Shown here in pieces: positions 18,275 through 26,812 of a stretch of 64,000 nucleotides of DNA. The position numbers were made by a program, and so were the translations under genes. Below the pieces are notes generated by a model. The model was not told the DNA's origin, searched no databases, and saw only the letters and a list, made by a program, of their open reading frames with translations. The stretch covers positions 124,001 to 188,000 of the forward strand of contig CBFHMJ010000010.1 of assembly GCA_965656875.1 (NCBI GenBank). The letters are read 5' to 3'. The stretch comes from CBFHMJ01 sp965656875 (GTDB taxonomy: Bacteria; Pseudomonadota; Gammaproteobacteria; Enterobacterales; Alteromonadaceae). Position 1 is the first letter of the stretch, and every line of letters begins with the position of its first letter.

Positions 18275-18984
18275 AGACGAAACCTCTTATCTGTTACTAG
18301 GAATTGTTGAACTTTGTTGATGACATGTGCAATCAGTCTCTAAAAAATGCCATCAGCGAACGTCAACAGTCCCTAAAAAATCAACTCAAAATCAGCCTTG
18401 CAGACTGATCAAAAAACTACACCCTCTGACTGAAACGAGTGCATCACACGGGCATCACTAATACATCAGGCACAACAAAGCGCTCAGTTCCGCGCTTTTG
18501 CTCTCCTCAATGCCGGGATTCAGCAAACTCTCTATCTAGTTCAGGTTTACCAACCTGTATTACCACGACCAAGGGTCAGGAATAAGAGCAGATTTTTCCG
18601 CAATCCTTGAGTACAGCCTTTCATCTCAACGAGTTGCTCACAGAATCATTTTCTGTGCAGATATCCTTCTTTTCCTCATCCATTGTGTTCTGTCTGTGGG
18701 TCATCAGTATTGGTATGCTTCTTCCAGAAGCACCCGTCAGCCACATTATTCAACAGTTATCAGGTTTCCCCGAACGCAGTCGGACACTGTCCCTGTCTTT
18801 TAAAAAATCATATAACTATAGTCTGAATAAAGCTAAAAGTTAACAGATAAATTACATTTAATTCCTTCCAGCGAAAATGCAATTTTCTATTGTAAATTCA
18901 ACAGACTTAACTGTTTTTATCGCACAACAATACACCATACCTCAAGTGAATTACATATTTTATTTATCATTAACGTAACATACA
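18275..18984. other. Intergenic region, 710 bp, no convincing gene
   Basis: It separates the sensor operon from the distal end of the pigment cluster. A 78-codon frame at 18607-18843 lacks a ribosome site and homology. An imperfect 15-bp direct repeat (CAGTC[TC]CTAAAAAAT at 18334 and 18367) is present. I see no clear terminator after the oxygenase gene. Confidence 0.5.
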
Positions 18985-20232
18985 TTAAATTTTAGCGTCG
19001 CTTTTTGGTGTGTCATGAATAGCACCATCAGCCTGACAACGAGTGACAACAAGCACACCCAGACTAATCAGAGAAAATCCCCCAACCAGGTAATTAACGA
19101 CATCACTACTCTGCCAGCTAATTACCCCATAACACAACAGGGCAAATCGAAACACTTCGGTAAACAGTGCAACCGAACGTCCTTCCTGTACCTGACTCAA
19201 ACTGTAAAAGCTAAATAATCCAAATACACAGGCCGCGATAAGCTCTTGCTGAACCAGCGTATGGTTAAACACCATCAGTAAAATAATCATGCCCAAAAAT
19301 GAAAGGAACTGGAGTAATACATAACCAGCGGTAAGTGGCGTCAGTGCTGTTTCGTACTTTTTAAATTCATCTAGTACCGCTGGTTTGACCGGATGTGATT
19401 TTGCGACATCATCAGGACGCCATCCAGTCGGTTTAAACCAGATTAAAAGTTTGTCCTGCCACCGTCTGGTAAGAACCGCATCTCGCCACATAACCGCGTA
19501 CCAGTCGAGATTTGCCCATAAAGGATTCCAGCTTCTCAATGCTTTTCTGACACCAAAAATACAAGGCTCTTCGGGCAGCTCATCCTGAAAAGTACCGAAC
19601 ATTCGATCCCAGATGATTAAAAATCCTCCATAATTTCTGTCGATATAAACACTATTCTGAGCATGATGAACTCTGTGATTTGATGGTGTAACAAAGACAT
19701 ATTCATACCAGGCTGGTAATCGTTTTATCAATTGAGTGTGAACCCAGAACTGATAAAGCTGATTCAACGCTGCCGTACCAATAAATAACACCGGGTCCAG
19801 GCCGATAATAGCCAACGGCAGATAAAACACCCAGCCGAACAATTCCCGGCTACTGGTTTGCCGTAACGCCGTTGTCAGGTTGTAATCTTCACTCTGATGA
19901 TGGACGACATGTGCCGCCCAAAAAATATTAACTTCATGCCCAAACCGATGACTCCAGTAGTAAAAGAAGTCATAGATAATAAACGCGAAGATCCACACCC
20001 AAAACTGAGAACGATCGAATTGAAATAACGCGGCAGACTGCCAGACCAGACCATATAAGGTGAAAGGAATGAGTTTATATAAAAGACCAGTTAAACGGCT
20101 CACCATACCGCAGGATAAGGAGTTAACAGCATCATTCAGGCGGTAGACGCCTGTACCTTTTATTCTGTCAATCACAAATTCTGCTGCAATTAACAATAGA
20201 AAAGCTGGAACAGCCAGCACAATAAAATTCAT
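18985..20232 (-). CDS. Membrane di-iron oxygenase, sterol desaturase/AGMO-like; candidate cycloprodigiosin-forming enzyme
   Basis: 415 aa with several membrane helices. The FA_hydroxylase His clusters are complete: HRFGH (His95, His99), WAAHVVHH (His108, 111, 112), WVHT (His165) and NHRVHHA (His186, 189, 190). The C-terminal third has four more helices, as in alkylglycerol-monooxygenase-like proteins. It is the last gene of the pig cluster, on the same strand, 110 bp after pigN. In Pseudoalteromonas rubra an AGMO-like enzyme cyclises prodigiosin to cycloprodigiosin (established); the same role here is inferred from family and location. Its Shine-Dalgarno lies in an inverted repeat. A decayed relative sits at 54013-55132. 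Confidence 0.82.
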   Translation of the reverse strand: MNFIVLAVPAFLLLIAAEFVIDRIKGTGVYRLNDAVNSLSCGMVSRLTGLLYKLIPFTLYGLVWQSAALFQFDRSQFWVWIFAFIIYDFFYYWSHRFGHEVNIFWAAHVVHHQSEDYNLTTALRQTSSRELFGWVFYLPLAIIGLDPVLFIGTAALNQLYQFWVHTQLIKRLPAWYEYVFVTPSNHRVHHAQNSVYIDRNYGGFLIIWDRMFGTFQDELPEEPCIFGVRKALRSWNPLWANLDWYAVMWRDAVLTRRWQDKLLIWFKPTGWRPDDVAKSHPVKPAVLDEFKKYETALTPLTAGYVLLQFLSFLGMIILLMVFNHTLVQQELIAACVFGLFSFYSLSQVQEGRSVALFTEVFRFALLCYGVISWQSSDVVNYLVGGFSLISLGVLVVTRCQADGAIHDTPKSDAKI

Positions 20233-20234
20233 AC

Positions 20235-20297
20235 ATACTCCCTGCGAACAGCAGTATTAACCTGGTTAGTGGTACATTGATGTATCACAGGGAGTAT
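20235..20297 (-). promoter_or_regulatory. Inverted repeat sequestering the Shine-Dalgarno of the oxygenase gene
   Basis: On the minus strand ATACTCCCTG (20297-20288) is perfectly complementary to CAGGGAGTAT (20244-20235), with a 43-nt loop. The second arm contains the ribosome site GGGAG and ends 2 nt before ATG 20232. A smaller TACAT/ATGTA hairpin lies inside the loop. If formed, the stem would hide the ribosome site, so translation of the oxygenase may be conditional. Confidence 0.6.
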
Positions 20298-20342
20298 GAA
20301 ATTAGCAAGTGATTAACTTGAACACGCCAAAAGTTTATTTAA

Positions 20343-21071
20343 TTAATAAACAAATGGAATCAAGCATTTAACTCGCTGTTTATAGCTATCCCAATCATCG
20401 CCATAGCGTTTTGCAGACATTTCTTCACTTTTTGGTATCGCATCGCCGAGATACTGGCCGATGTTCACTAACGGAGAAACCACCCCCCACCAGTTGCCAG
20501 CCAGCACACCAAACGACACATAAATTAAAAAGTCACCAAAGTAATTTGGATGGCGGCAAAGTGACCAGAAACCGGTATCCAGAATTTTACCTTTGGAGTC
20601 TCGTTGTTTTTTAAACTGAAGTTTCTGGTAGTCCGAGCCAAAATGAAGCAACGTGCCAAGGGTATATATCCCGAGTACACTGTACTCAAACACGCCAAAC
20701 GGCCCAGTCATATCAGCGGCCCAGTAAAACGGCAAACAGTACAACCAACCAAAAATATTGACCAGAATGACAGGAAGCCCGTAAATCTGTCCCGCAGGCA
20801 AAACATCTTTCAGTTTAGCGGCCGCAGTAGCGTCATACCATTGCGTCAAAACGATATTCATACGAATGGTATACAGACCCACCATAGTCATAATTAATGT
20901 TTTATGTGCCAGACTACCGTCACCAAAGTAACAATATGCCGCAGCGACAGGCAACATCGTATTAAAACCAACAATAAAGGGATATTTCACATCCCGAGAA
21001 ATCAACGCTGTGACAACACCCACAGCGGACAAAGAGGCGGTTATTACGCCGATAACAATCCACACATTCAT
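20343..21071 (-). CDS. pigN: DUF1295 membrane protein, PigN-like
   Basis: 242 aa with about six membrane helices. It has the DUF1295/steroid-reductase/ICMT-like signature near the C-terminus: FWSLCRHPNYFGDFLIYVSF at about residues 167-186, then RYGDDWDSYKQRV. Its position after pigM matches pigN in Serratia, where PigN acts with the methyltransferase PigF to make the methoxy group of MBC. The symbol rests on position and membrane character. A Shine-Dalgarno AGGTTAA precedes the start. A paralogue lies at 55162-55887. Confidence 0.72.
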   Translation of the reverse strand: MNVWIVIGVITASLSAVGVVTALISRDVKYPFIVGFNTMLPVAAAYCYFGDGSLAHKTLIMTMVGLYTIRMNIVLTQWYDATAAAKLKDVLPAGQIYGLPVILVNIFGWLYCLPFYWAADMTGPFGVFEYSVLGIYTLGTLLHFGSDYQKLQFKKQRDSKGKILDTGFWSLCRHPNYFGDFLIYVSFGVLAGNWWGVVSPLVNIGQYLGDAIPKSEEMSAKRYGDDWDSYKQRVKCLIPFVY

Positions 21072-21127
21072 TTTTTTTAACCTGTTATTGTAATTTGCTA
21101 TCTTGAATCGCGATTGACTGATGCTAG

Positions 21128-22198
21128 TCAGGTCAGCACCGAATCGACACTGCGTCTTGGTGCTGGTTGAGCTTGTTGCTGTGGAAATCCAATACGCCCG
21201 ATAAAAACAACAGAATTTTCATCGCCGGTTACACGCTGTAGATTATGTTTCGGTTCTTCATTCTGAAGTAGAACACTGACAGGGTGTATCGCGATCCCCT
21301 GCCTTGCACAGGACAACCAGAAATCAATTAACGATGTTCCTGCACTGAACCAGGCTTCAGGTGAATTCTGTTCAACCGTCACGGTAAACAACTGAGGTGT
21401 ATTCCGTACCAGATCAGCCAGACCACCCGCCATAATTCCTGGAACACCAAGCGGTCGGTATAGCCAGTGGCGTTTTGGATTCAGGCCAAACTCAAACAAA
21501 AATCGTGTTAGTCTTGAAACTGGGCCAAATAAATTGGACAGATAGAATCCATCCTCCGCTGGCTCCTTTTCATCAAAACGGATGTATTGCCAGGTTTCCG
21601 ACCAGGCTTTTGTGTTCGAAAAATCCAGCCCGGCATAGCGTTTCACCAGATTCGCAATTCGAGAGATCATCATAGGTTCATCAATCACATTTAACGCTGC
21701 ACTGTCACTGTCAAACAGCGGCTTTAATCGAATGCTTTCTAACCGAGAAGCCTGATAAGGGCCTCGATTGGTCAATCGTCGCGATGCTGATGCTTTAATT
21801 CGCTCCAGTGCATCATTATCCGCAGGGCGTTCTTTACGCACTCGAACAATCGCAACTGAAGCAGGCAATGCCTGATTCGTTTCTGGCTGCCAGAAAATAT
21901 CTGAACGATAGCCGAGTGCATCCAGCATGCTGCGTAACATGTGCCAGAATCCTCCCAGACTGATAAACATCTCAGGTTGCAGAGAATCCATACTGGTCAG
22001 CGTTCGTGTGTCATCGAATCCTAATGATAGAAAGTGATCACATTCATCAATCGTTTGGTCTGACATTTCAACGGGTACACCCACAATCACTTTCAACAAC
22101 CAGGGTTGGCTGTTGTGGGAAGATGGAGCAAGTCGCGCTACTTGTAATGCTTGTTCCAGGTCATTTGCAAATCTTGCTTTGGTGCAGCCCTCTGTCAT
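21128..22198 (-). CDS. pigM: PigM-type nitroreductase-like oxidoreductase (HBM to HBC)
   Basis: 356 aa. It opens with the nitroreductase-like FMN site ARLAPSSHNSQPW (about residues 20-32). SASRRLTNRGPYQASRL lies at about 130-146 and WFSAGTSLIDFWL, a second flavin-site element, at about 286-298. In prodigiosin pathways PigM is proposed to oxidise the bipyrrole alcohol HBM to the aldehyde HBC. A strong GGAGGT ribosome site precedes the ATG. It follows pigK by 22 bp. Confidence 0.82.
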   Translation of the reverse strand: MTEGCTKARFANDLEQALQVARLAPSSHNSQPWLLKVIVGVPVEMSDQTIDECDHFLSLGFDDTRTLTSMDSLQPEMFISLGGFWHMLRSMLDALGYRSDIFWQPETNQALPASVAIVRVRKERPADNDALERIKASASRRLTNRGPYQASRLESIRLKPLFDSDSAALNVIDEPMMISRIANLVKRYAGLDFSNTKAWSETWQYIRFDEKEPAEDGFYLSNLFGPVSRLTRFLFEFGLNPKRHWLYRPLGVPGIMAGGLADLVRNTPQLFTVTVEQNSPEAWFSAGTSLIDFWLSCARQGIAIHPVSVLLQNEEPKHNLQRVTGDENSVVFIGRIGFPQQQAQPAPRRSVDSVLT

Positions 22199-22220
22199 TT
22201 TTACCTCCAGATTGAATCAG

Positions 22221-22538
22221 TTAACTGGCCTGATAGCCATCGGCAATTTGTTCGCCGGTAATTTCTTCTACAACGTCAGCCATCTGCTCAAAACGAGCGA
22301 CAAGACCTGCAAAAACCTCAGATTTCATGTCTTGTTCAAACAGCGCCATGTCACTAATACGTATCACTTCAAAAAAGTGATAATCCGCATTCGCTTCACT
22401 ACTGACATGGTGAACATCAAACTGCTTCACCGCATTCAGTTGCTTGCAAGCCATATAGTCTTTCATTTCTACCCAGGTTTTAAATGCATCAACCAGCGTG
22501 ACGTCTTTTAATCGAATTTTATGAATTATTGTTTGCAT
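22221..22538 (-). CDS. pigK: PigK-like small protein
   Basis: 105 aa, soluble, with a dimeric alpha/beta-barrel-like pattern (IIHKIRLKDVTLVDAFKTW; ANADYHFFEVIRISDMALF). Size and position between pigJ and pigM match PigK of Serratia, whose biochemical role is unclear. It begins 18 bp after pigJ. Confidence 0.75.
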   Translation of the reverse strand: MQTIIHKIRLKDVTLVDAFKTWVEMKDYMACKQLNAVKQFDVHHVSSEANADYHFFEVIRISDMALFEQDMKSEVFAGLVARFEQMADVVEEITGEQIADGYQAS

Positions 22539-22556
22539 TGCTTTTCTGGTTCTCCG

Positions 22557-25115
22557 TTATTGTGGAACGTAACCACCGAGTATTACGTGATAGTTAATAC
22601 CACCTGTCCCAAACGAACTGACTGCAGCTAATTTTTCACCGTGCTGCCATGCCGACATTTCAGTATTAATAACTGCCGGAATATCAGCCAGTGGTAGCTT
22701 TTCGTTCAATGGACCACGTAATATTGTTGGCGGGATTTGATTGTTTTCTATCGCCAGCAGCACTTTTGCCAGCCCAACGGAGCCTGCTCCGGCAAAACAA
22801 TGACCAAGATTCGATTTAACTGAACCAATGACCAAAGGAACATCCCTGTCATGTTCTCCATACGTTTGCTTAAGAGACTCTGTTTCTGCGGCGTCACCGA
22901 GTAATGTTCCGGTGCCGTGTGCTTCGATATAGTCGATATGCGCAAGATTGACAGAAGCCAGTTCCTGCGCTTTGTTAATCGCTATGGATTGTCCATCAAC
23001 ATCCGGGGCAGTCATTGAGCGAGCATCACAGGAACCACTAATACCGTGAATGACCCCAACAATATTGTCGCCAGCGCGTTCTGCATCACTTAATCGCTTT
23101 AGCACAAACAACGCACCACCATCACCCGGTGTGAATCCGTCAGCCCATTCTGAGAATGGGGAAATCTTGTCCTGCGATAACATCATTTGTGCGCTACACA
23201 GCACAAAGTCACGTTCATTCACAGGAAATTCCAGTCCTCCGGTCAACACCATATCGACCCGACCCGACTGTAATGCTCTGACACTGTTGTGAATGGCTGC
23301 CAGTGAAGAGGCGCAGGCGGCTTCAACACAATAGCTTTGCGCATTCAGTTCATTTAATGCAGATATGATCCAACCACTTCCACTCGCTACCATGCCATCC
23401 AGAGCATACGGCCCTGGATTAAAGAGCGGTTTCTTCTGATAGCTCTGTGACGGGCATGCTGAATCTGCAATTCCCTGATTCAGTCGTTCAGTACTCAACA
23501 AGTCACGTTCCAGTCGCAACGATAAATTTGAACCCAGAATAACGGCATTATTATCGCTTCGATTAACACCTGAAACTGCCTGATAAGCAGCAATTAATGC
23601 GGCTTTTTGCGCAATATCCATTGCATTTCTACGAACAGGCATAAATCTGAACGGCAATTCATCCAGCCATTGTTCAACCTGCTCCACCCCTTGCTCAGCT
23701 CCGCCAATAATCGATCCATTGACTGAATAGGAACTCAAACGCGACGCTGTACCCGGTTGCCAGAAAACAGGCTTGTTAAATGACTCAACCGGCAATACAT
23801 CGATTCCGCTTTGTTGTTCTGATAATAACGACCAGAGTTGTTCTTTATCAGGACACGGTCCAACAATAGGTGAGTAACCCACAACGGCTATCGGTTCACG
23901 ATGCAGTCGTTGATTTAATCCATCAGACAATTGTTCAGATGTTAATTCGCCTGAACGTTTTACGCTGACCTGCCAGGAAATGCCATTTAAGCTGTTCCCC
24001 TGTATGACTGCGCTTTGCCCTGAACCCGCCTCCTTTGAATCATCCATTTGCGCTATCGACAACCCGATAGTCAGTAGTGACTGGTTCGCCAGGCCAAAGC
24101 CCAGTTGCTGCAAATGATCATCATTGATTCTGCCTGAGGCAGCATTGAATCGACCGTCAACAGTTGAAGAAACATCAGAGTCATTCAGACTCATTGAATC
24201 TGCCCATTTATCTGATGTTTCAACTGGCCATGCCATCACCGCACCCGCGCCATGATGCTGGCATTCCATTTGGTCAATCACGGCAAGAACGTTATCGTCA
24301 TCACGCACAGCATCCGACAAACGCCGAACAACCAGACACACGGCCCCTTCAGATACAGGTTGTGAATCAGTAGCATCCAGCTGCTTTCCCGCTAACATCT
24401 GCGGCACCAGCCGACTGTTAAAACGCTGAACGGACGTCAGAATCACGGTATCGCTGTCAGGCGATGCCAGCGTATCTGCCGCCAGTTGCAGTAACTGAAA
24501 CCCCGTCCCATCTAACGATTCAATCGTCTGACATTTACCATGCAGAGAAAGCCATGACGCCACCCGAGCAGGAATCGTGCTGGCCATCTCTCCCACTCTG
24601 TCATGAGAGTTGGCACCAAAATACAACGCTATTTGCTCTTTGATATCCGCCAGGTGGTACGCCTGATTTTCCTCATCCGCTTCCGGATGTTCCGCCAACC
24701 AGCGAGCGACAGCCTGGCGCGTCATCGCCATTTTAGCTTCGTTGTTGTAGCTCACATCGAAACCAAAACACGTCCCACAAAACACGTCTGTGGCTTGCGG
24801 ATTCCACTCACTGGTATTCACTGACTGCAAAGCATCTTCAACAGCTTGTAACACCAACCAGGTTTCCGACGCGATTGATTTTCGGTAAATAGGAGGAACA
24901 CCAAACTTCTTGTAATCGACATTCAATGTTGAAAACTGATGCCCGTTCCAGTCAGACTTTTCGCCATAAAAGGACAAACTATCCGTCGCTAATGCTGGCG
25001 ATGATGACTGAGCAAATTGACGAAAGTCAGCGTAATTTTTTAGCGCGGGGTGTCTGACACCAATTGCGACAACGGCCAGTGGATTAGTCAGCAAACCAGA
25101 ATCTACAACCGTCAT
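22557..25115 (-). CDS. pigJ: PigJ, tandem ketosynthase-like protein
   Basis: 852 aa with two ketosynthase-like halves. The C-terminal half (about 405-852) has the full triad: CVEAACASSL (Cys601), EAHGTGT (His733) and KSNLGHCF (His772). In the N-terminal half the nucleophile position reads IESLDGTG, with Asp202 instead of Cys, so it is a catalytically altered KS/chain-length-like half, as expected for PigJ. Role: accepts pyrrolyl from PigG and condenses it with malonyl carried by PigH. The start codon overlaps the pigI stop (TAATG). Confidence 0.92.
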   Translation of the reverse strand: MTVVDSGLLTNPLAVVAIGVRHPALKNYADFRQFAQSSSPALATDSLSFYGEKSDWNGHQFSTLNVDYKKFGVPPIYRKSIASETWLVLQAVEDALQSVNTSEWNPQATDVFCGTCFGFDVSYNNEAKMAMTRQAVARWLAEHPEADEENQAYHLADIKEQIALYFGANSHDRVGEMASTIPARVASWLSLHGKCQTIESLDGTGFQLLQLAADTLASPDSDTVILTSVQRFNSRLVPQMLAGKQLDATDSQPVSEGAVCLVVRRLSDAVRDDDNVLAVIDQMECQHHGAGAVMAWPVETSDKWADSMSLNDSDVSSTVDGRFNAASGRINDDHLQQLGFGLANQSLLTIGLSIAQMDDSKEAGSGQSAVIQGNSLNGISWQVSVKRSGELTSEQLSDGLNQRLHREPIAVVGYSPIVGPCPDKEQLWSLLSEQQSGIDVLPVESFNKPVFWQPGTASRLSSYSVNGSIIGGAEQGVEQVEQWLDELPFRFMPVRRNAMDIAQKAALIAAYQAVSGVNRSDNNAVILGSNLSLRLERDLLSTERLNQGIADSACPSQSYQKKPLFNPGPYALDGMVASGSGWIISALNELNAQSYCVEAACASSLAAIHNSVRALQSGRVDMVLTGGLEFPVNERDFVLCSAQMMLSQDKISPFSEWADGFTPGDGGALFVLKRLSDAERAGDNIVGVIHGISGSCDARSMTAPDVDGQSIAINKAQELASVNLAHIDYIEAHGTGTLLGDAAETESLKQTYGEHDRDVPLVIGSVKSNLGHCFAGAGSVGLAKVLLAIENNQIPPTILRGPLNEKLPLADIPAVINTEMSAWQHGEKLAAVSSFGTGGINYHVILGGYVPQ

Positions 25116-26788
25116 TAACTGTTCACCTTTTCCTGAGCAGGCTCGAACATTTCTACGGCCAATCGTGATAAAGCGGGATAATCCACTTTCCCATTGTTGT
25201 TCGATGGTAATTCACTCATCGCAGAAAAACGGGAAGGAATCATGTAACGAGGCAAATGCTGACTGGCAAATTGTTTTAGTGCTAAGGCTGACACCTTACC
25301 AATTCCATCGGCCAGCGTATAAAACGCGATAACATGCTGTTCGGACTCTGTCAGATGACAAACCACGGCCACTTCTGCCAGTGAATCAAAGCGATTTAAT
25401 GCGGCTTCAATTTCCCCCAACTCAACACGATTTCCGTGGATCTTTACCATACGATCGATACGACCGTGATAAGTAAACACGCCGTCCTTACACACCACCA
25501 AATCTCCTGTTGCATGACGTTTCTGGCGGTGATGAACCGTGTTCAGCGTATTAGCCTGATTGATGTAGCCTGGTGTGACACACGGACCACTCACGACCAA
25601 CTCACCTTCCCAGTCCCCTTGATGTAACGAGAGTTGTCCATCCGGTGCGACTTGCCACGCCCAAATGTCCGGTAACAATTTACCGATAGGCGGTGGATGG
25701 CTCGCAGCCAGATCCTGCTCTGTTATACGGTGACTCAGACAAACATTCGTCTCCGTTGGTCCATACCAGTTGTACATCGAGCAGCCAGCAGGTAATTGCT
25801 CCGCCAGCGCGTTCAATTGCTTAACGGGAAAAACCTCTCCGGCAAAGATAACGTGACGGAGTGATGCCGATACCGAAGGCTCCAGTGCCCCGGCAGTTAC
25901 CATCATCGACAAAACAGACGGCACGCTGTACCACACCGTCACATTGTGACGAATAATGCCTTCTCGTAATGCAACGACATTACGTTGTTCTTGCTGTGTG
26001 ATGATCCAACAGGCAGCACCGACCTGGCTGGCTGCAAACAAATCAAATGTACTTAAATCAAAATGATAGCCAGCATGATTTGACAGCACATCTTCATGCA
26101 CCAAATCCAGTTCATCCACAGCCCAGTTGATAAAGTGCATCAGGTTTTGATGACTAATCTGCACACCTTTTGGCACGCCCGTTGAACCTGACGTAAACAA
26201 GATCGCCGCAACATCAGAAGTCACTGGCTGAAAGGGCAAATACACATGGGATTTATCCTGGTGTTCTAACGATTGCGCCAGTGCTGAAGAACTCACTGAT
26301 TCAGCCAGATCGGAGTAGCGGTCATCACACACAACCAACTGAATTGAACGTCGAACATCATCGGATAATTTGTCTTTCAGGTCTTGCCACAATGAGCGTG
26401 TAACAACCAGCAACTCAGGTTTCGCATTATCAAGAATGACAGCGGCACGCTCCGCAGGCTGAGTCGCATCCAGTGGCACCCAGGTTAATCCACATTCCAT
26501 TGCACTATAAATGGCTGTGACAAAATCGATTCCTTTGTGCAAATAGATCGCCACTCTGCCTGTCTGATTAACATCTAACAGATGCGACCAGACCCGAGCG
26601 ATGGTCACGACGTCATCATGCAATTGTTGCCAACTGACAACCTGATGCTGACAATAGAATGCGTCAGAATCTGGAAAAAGCTTTGCACTGCGGCGTAAAC
26701 CCGCAATCACCGAATTATCCATAACCCGGCCTGAAATTCCGGCACCACCCGACATCGGGTTGTTATTGGCTGTATGTGTCACAGACAT
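25115..26788 (-). CDS. pigI: PigI, L-prolyl-AMP ligase
   Basis: 557 aa, an adenylate-forming enzyme. Core motifs: ILFTSGSTGVPKGVQIS (A3, about residue 197), NWYGPTETNVC (A5, about 343), HATGDLV (A7) and YHGRIDRMVKIHGNRVELGE (A8, about 444), ending with a C-terminal lysine in NNNGKVDYP. In the pathway it activates L-proline and loads it on the carrier PigG. The start at 26788 is fixed by a near-perfect ribosome site (CAGGAGGTTACT then ATG), giving a longer N-terminal tail than is usual. Confidence 0.93.
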   Translation of the reverse strand: MSVTHTANNNPMSGGAGISGRVMDNSVIAGLRRSAKLFPDSDAFYCQHQVVSWQQLHDDVVTIARVWSHLLDVNQTGRVAIYLHKGIDFVTAIYSAMECGLTWVPLDATQPAERAAVILDNAKPELLVVTRSLWQDLKDKLSDDVRRSIQLVVCDDRYSDLAESVSSSALAQSLEHQDKSHVYLPFQPVTSDVAAILFTSGSTGVPKGVQISHQNLMHFINWAVDELDLVHEDVLSNHAGYHFDLSTFDLFAASQVGAACWIITQQEQRNVVALREGIIRHNVTVWYSVPSVLSMMVTAGALEPSVSASLRHVIFAGEVFPVKQLNALAEQLPAGCSMYNWYGPTETNVCLSHRITEQDLAASHPPPIGKLLPDIWAWQVAPDGQLSLHQGDWEGELVVSGPCVTPGYINQANTLNTVHHRQKRHATGDLVVCKDGVFTYHGRIDRMVKIHGNRVELGEIEAALNRFDSLAEVAVVCHLTESEQHVIAFYTLADGIGKVSALALKQFASQHLPRYMIPSRFSAMSELPSNNNGKVDYPALSRLAVEMFEPAQEKVNS

Positions 26789-26812
26789 AGTAACCTCCTG
26801 TATTCAGTGGAA

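Noticed and set aside
18334..18381. Two 15-bp near-identical direct repeats (CAGTC[TC]CTAAAAAAT) 33 bp apart
   Set aside because: Only two short AT-rich copies; no array, no flanking genes and no clear function.
18607..18843. 78-codon plus-strand frame downstream of the pig cluster
   Set aside because: No ribosome site, Ser/Phe-rich random-looking composition, no recognised family.
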